From DATIHT01 sp035480415 (GTDB lineage Bacteria > Patescibacteriota > Microgenomatia > Curtissbacterales > GWA2-41-24), in NCBI GenBank assembly GCA_035480415.1, contig DATIHT010000074.1, positions 1 through 5,778 of the forward strand: a DNA stretch of 5,778 nt. Direction: 5' to 3'. Of this stretch, positions 4,975-5,778 are shown piece by piece (the stretch's first letter is position 1; every line of letters begins with the position of its first letter). Under the pieces are notes generated by a model, which made no database searches, was not told the DNA's origin, and saw nothing but the letters and a program-made list of their open reading frames with translations. Both the position numbers and the translations under genes were made by a program.

Positions 4975-5328
4975 ATGATAGCCATACTTGCCAACTGGAT
5001 ACTCAGCGCAATCGCAATAGTAATAACTGCAAACCTTGTCCCCGGCTTTAAGGTAGATACATTTACAACAGCACTTATAGTCGCCCTGGTCTTAGGACTT
5101 CTAAATGCAATAATCAAGCCGATACTCTTGTTACTTACACTTCCTATTAACTTGCTAACACTAGGCTTGTTTACATTTGTCATCAACGCCGGGCTTATTC
5201 TTCTGGCAGCCAGACTTGTTAAGGGGTTTGTGGTGGTAGGCTTTGTGCCCGCACTTATTGCAGCTGTAATCCTCTGGATAATTTCGATGGTTATTCACTT
5301 CGTTCTGTTTCCCGTCAAAGCCGTTTAA
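4975..5328 (+). CDS. Holin-4/YvlD-type membrane protein (117 aa)
   Basis: A small integral membrane protein of the phage-holin-4 superfamily (Pfam Phage_holin_4_2; Bacillus YvlD is a member). Despite the name, members are chromosomal in most bacteria and their molecular function is not established. From ATG 4975 it is 117 residues, close to the family's 110-120. Four hydrophobic segments are visible, near residues 2-20, 30-49, 50-78 (with the LLTLPINLLTLGLFTFVINA core) and 86-113. Family marks are the LVPGF after helix 1, GLLNAIIKPILLLLTLPI in the middle and the repeated V-GF motif (KGFVVVGF) before the last helix, giving the internal two-fold pattern of the family. In-frame GTG 4957 and ATG 4966 would add six or three residues, but they precede or overlap the -10 and the family begins close to helix 1. 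No lysis genes adjoin it, so a prophage origin is not supported. Confidence 0.9.
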   Translation: MIAILANWILSAIAIVITANLVPGFKVDTFTTALIVALVLGLLNAIIKPILLLLTLPINLLTLGLFTFVINAGLILLAARLVKGFVVVGFVPALIAAVILWIISMVIHFVLFPVKAV

Positions 5329-5330
5329 GC

Positions 5331-5359
5331 TTGCAATTTCCGCCTCGGTAGTCTAAAAT
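5331..5359 (+). promoter_or_regulatory. Candidate promoter for the 131-aa membrane-anchored protein
   Basis: TTGCAA (5331-5336, 4 of 6) as -35, a 17-base spacer, and TAAAAT (5354-5359, 5 of 6) as -10. Transcription would start near 5366, giving a leader of about 15 bases without a Shine-Dalgarno before ATG 5382. It lies immediately after the holin-like gene. Confidence 0.4.
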
Positions 5360-5381
5360 CGCATTTACTCTGCCCCTCGAA

Positions 5382-5777
5382 ATGGACGAAAATACAAATC
5401 CCTTAAGAAATCCGAGCTTGTACGTAGGTCTGGTTGTTATTGCCGTAATGGTGCTTCTAACCTTCGGAGCATTCAAAATATACCAGGCAAGAACCAAAAA
5501 ACCCACAACTATTGCGCTGCAAAGCCCAACACCAATCTCTTCGCCAAAAACAACTAATGCCCAATTGCCATCACCCGTAGCATCGCCATCACCGGTTCTG
5601 GGAATGGCAACAGCATCGCCTCAATCTCTTCCGGCTTCCGGTTCCCAAACACAAGAAGTTTCAAATGCAGGAATTTCAACAATAAGCCCGGACCAGGGTC
5701 AAAAAATTACCTCACCCGTCCAGGTAACAGGTATGGCAAACGTACTTGGAGATTTGCAAATTACCATTAAAGATTAA
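5382..5777 (+). CDS. Membrane-anchored protein with an Ig-like domain cut short (131 aa)
   Basis: An N-terminally anchored extracytoplasmic protein. Residues 1-12 are polar, 13-34 form one hydrophobic helix (a signal anchor with no obvious cleavage site), RTKK (37-40) follows, and 41-98 is a Pro/Ser/Thr/Ala-rich linker with repeated SP units. The basic residues after the helix are unusual for an outside-facing domain, so topology by charge alone is ambiguous. From about 99 the sequence (ISPDQGQKITSPVQVTGMAN) matches the opening strands of Ig-like domains of the Gmad2 type seen on spore-germination and many CPR surface proteins: a P-x-x-G-x-x-I-x-S-P-V-x-V-x-G pattern. Such domains run 80-100 residues, but here TAA at 5775-5777 stops it after about 33. 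ATG 5382 is the first in-frame start, with no Shine-Dalgarno. Either the gene is truncated or frameshifted, or it really ends here; the window edge prevents a decision. Confidence 0.72.
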   Translation: MDENTNPLRNPSLYVGLVVIAVMVLLTFGAFKIYQARTKKPTTIALQSPTPISSPKTTNAQLPSPVASPSPVLGMATASPQSLPASGSQTQEVSNAGISTISPDQGQKITSPVQVTGMANVLGDLQITIKD

Positions 5778-5778
5778 A

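Noticed and set aside
4772..4975. 67-codon plus-strand frame over the zinc-finger gene and divergent promoters
   Set aside because: Low-complexity composition, no ribosome site, and it runs through the promoter region of the holin-like gene; the minus-strand zinc-finger frame explains the sequence better.
4929..5186. 85-codon minus-strand frame over the holin-like gene
   Set aside because: Antisense shadow of a clear Phage_holin_4_2 family member, with no Shine-Dalgarno supporting it.
4975..5328. Prophage lysis module
   Set aside because: The holin-4 family is mostly chromosomal and not lytic; no endolysin, integrase or structural phage gene is nearby.
5628..5642. LPASG resembling a sortase LPxTG signal in the 131-residue protein
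   Set aside because: It sits mid-protein in the Ser/Pro linker with no following hydrophobic segment and basic tail, as a sorting signal needs.

Overview
The window is AT-rich, tightly packed DNA of bacterial type. Short genes, several apparently leaderless starts, a tiny three-to-four-helix membrane protein and a holin-4-type membrane protein all fit a Patescibacteria/CPR bacterium, perhaps a Microgenomates lineage. That assignment is recognition of protein style and is not proved by a marker gene; there is no rRNA, tRNA, CRISPR array, transposase or phage module here.

Layout. Bases 1-47 are the uninformative tail of whatever lies upstream. A small membrane protein (48-482, minus, TTG start with a near-perfect Shine-Dalgarno) is divergent from a 98-residue protein of unknown function (565-861, plus). 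The latter is followed at once by a cytoplasmic GH13 alpha-glucosidase (883-2472, plus) with its own promoter. Converging on the GH13 gene is a minus-strand group, read right to left: a 28-residue C2H2 zinc-finger protein (4846-4760), a 155-residue protein with a winged-helix-like C-terminal half (4745-4278), a GT-B glycosyltransferase (4254-2710), a pair of hairpins (2702-2645), and a second, 32-residue C2H2 zinc-finger protein (2567-2469) whose stop codon overlaps that of GH13. To the right, on plus, are a holin-4/YvlD-type membrane protein (4975-5328) and a single-pass membrane protein with a Pro/Ser/Thr-rich linker and the beginning of an Ig-like domain (5382-5777), which ends one base before the window does.

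How it fits together. GH13 and the glycosyltransferase are opposite carbohydrate activities (alpha-glucoside hydrolysis versus sugar transfer) on converging transcripts, but nothing in the sequence proves a shared substrate. The most unusual content is the two micro zinc-finger genes, which share the same CX2CX12HX4H spacing and a CGM-F...RH-L--H core. They bracket the winged-helix/glycosyltransferase pair. With a 10-bp perfect dyad sitting over the glycosyltransferase promoter and start codon, and further small dyads in the divergent promoter region at 4872-4967, this could be a small locally regulated unit. That regulatory reading is inference.

Translation starts fall into two classes: strong Shine-Dalgarno sites (48-482 and both zinc-finger genes) and starts without one that lie 6-15 bases after a -10-like hexamer (GH13, holin-like, 155-residue protein, glycosyltransferase, 98-residue protein).
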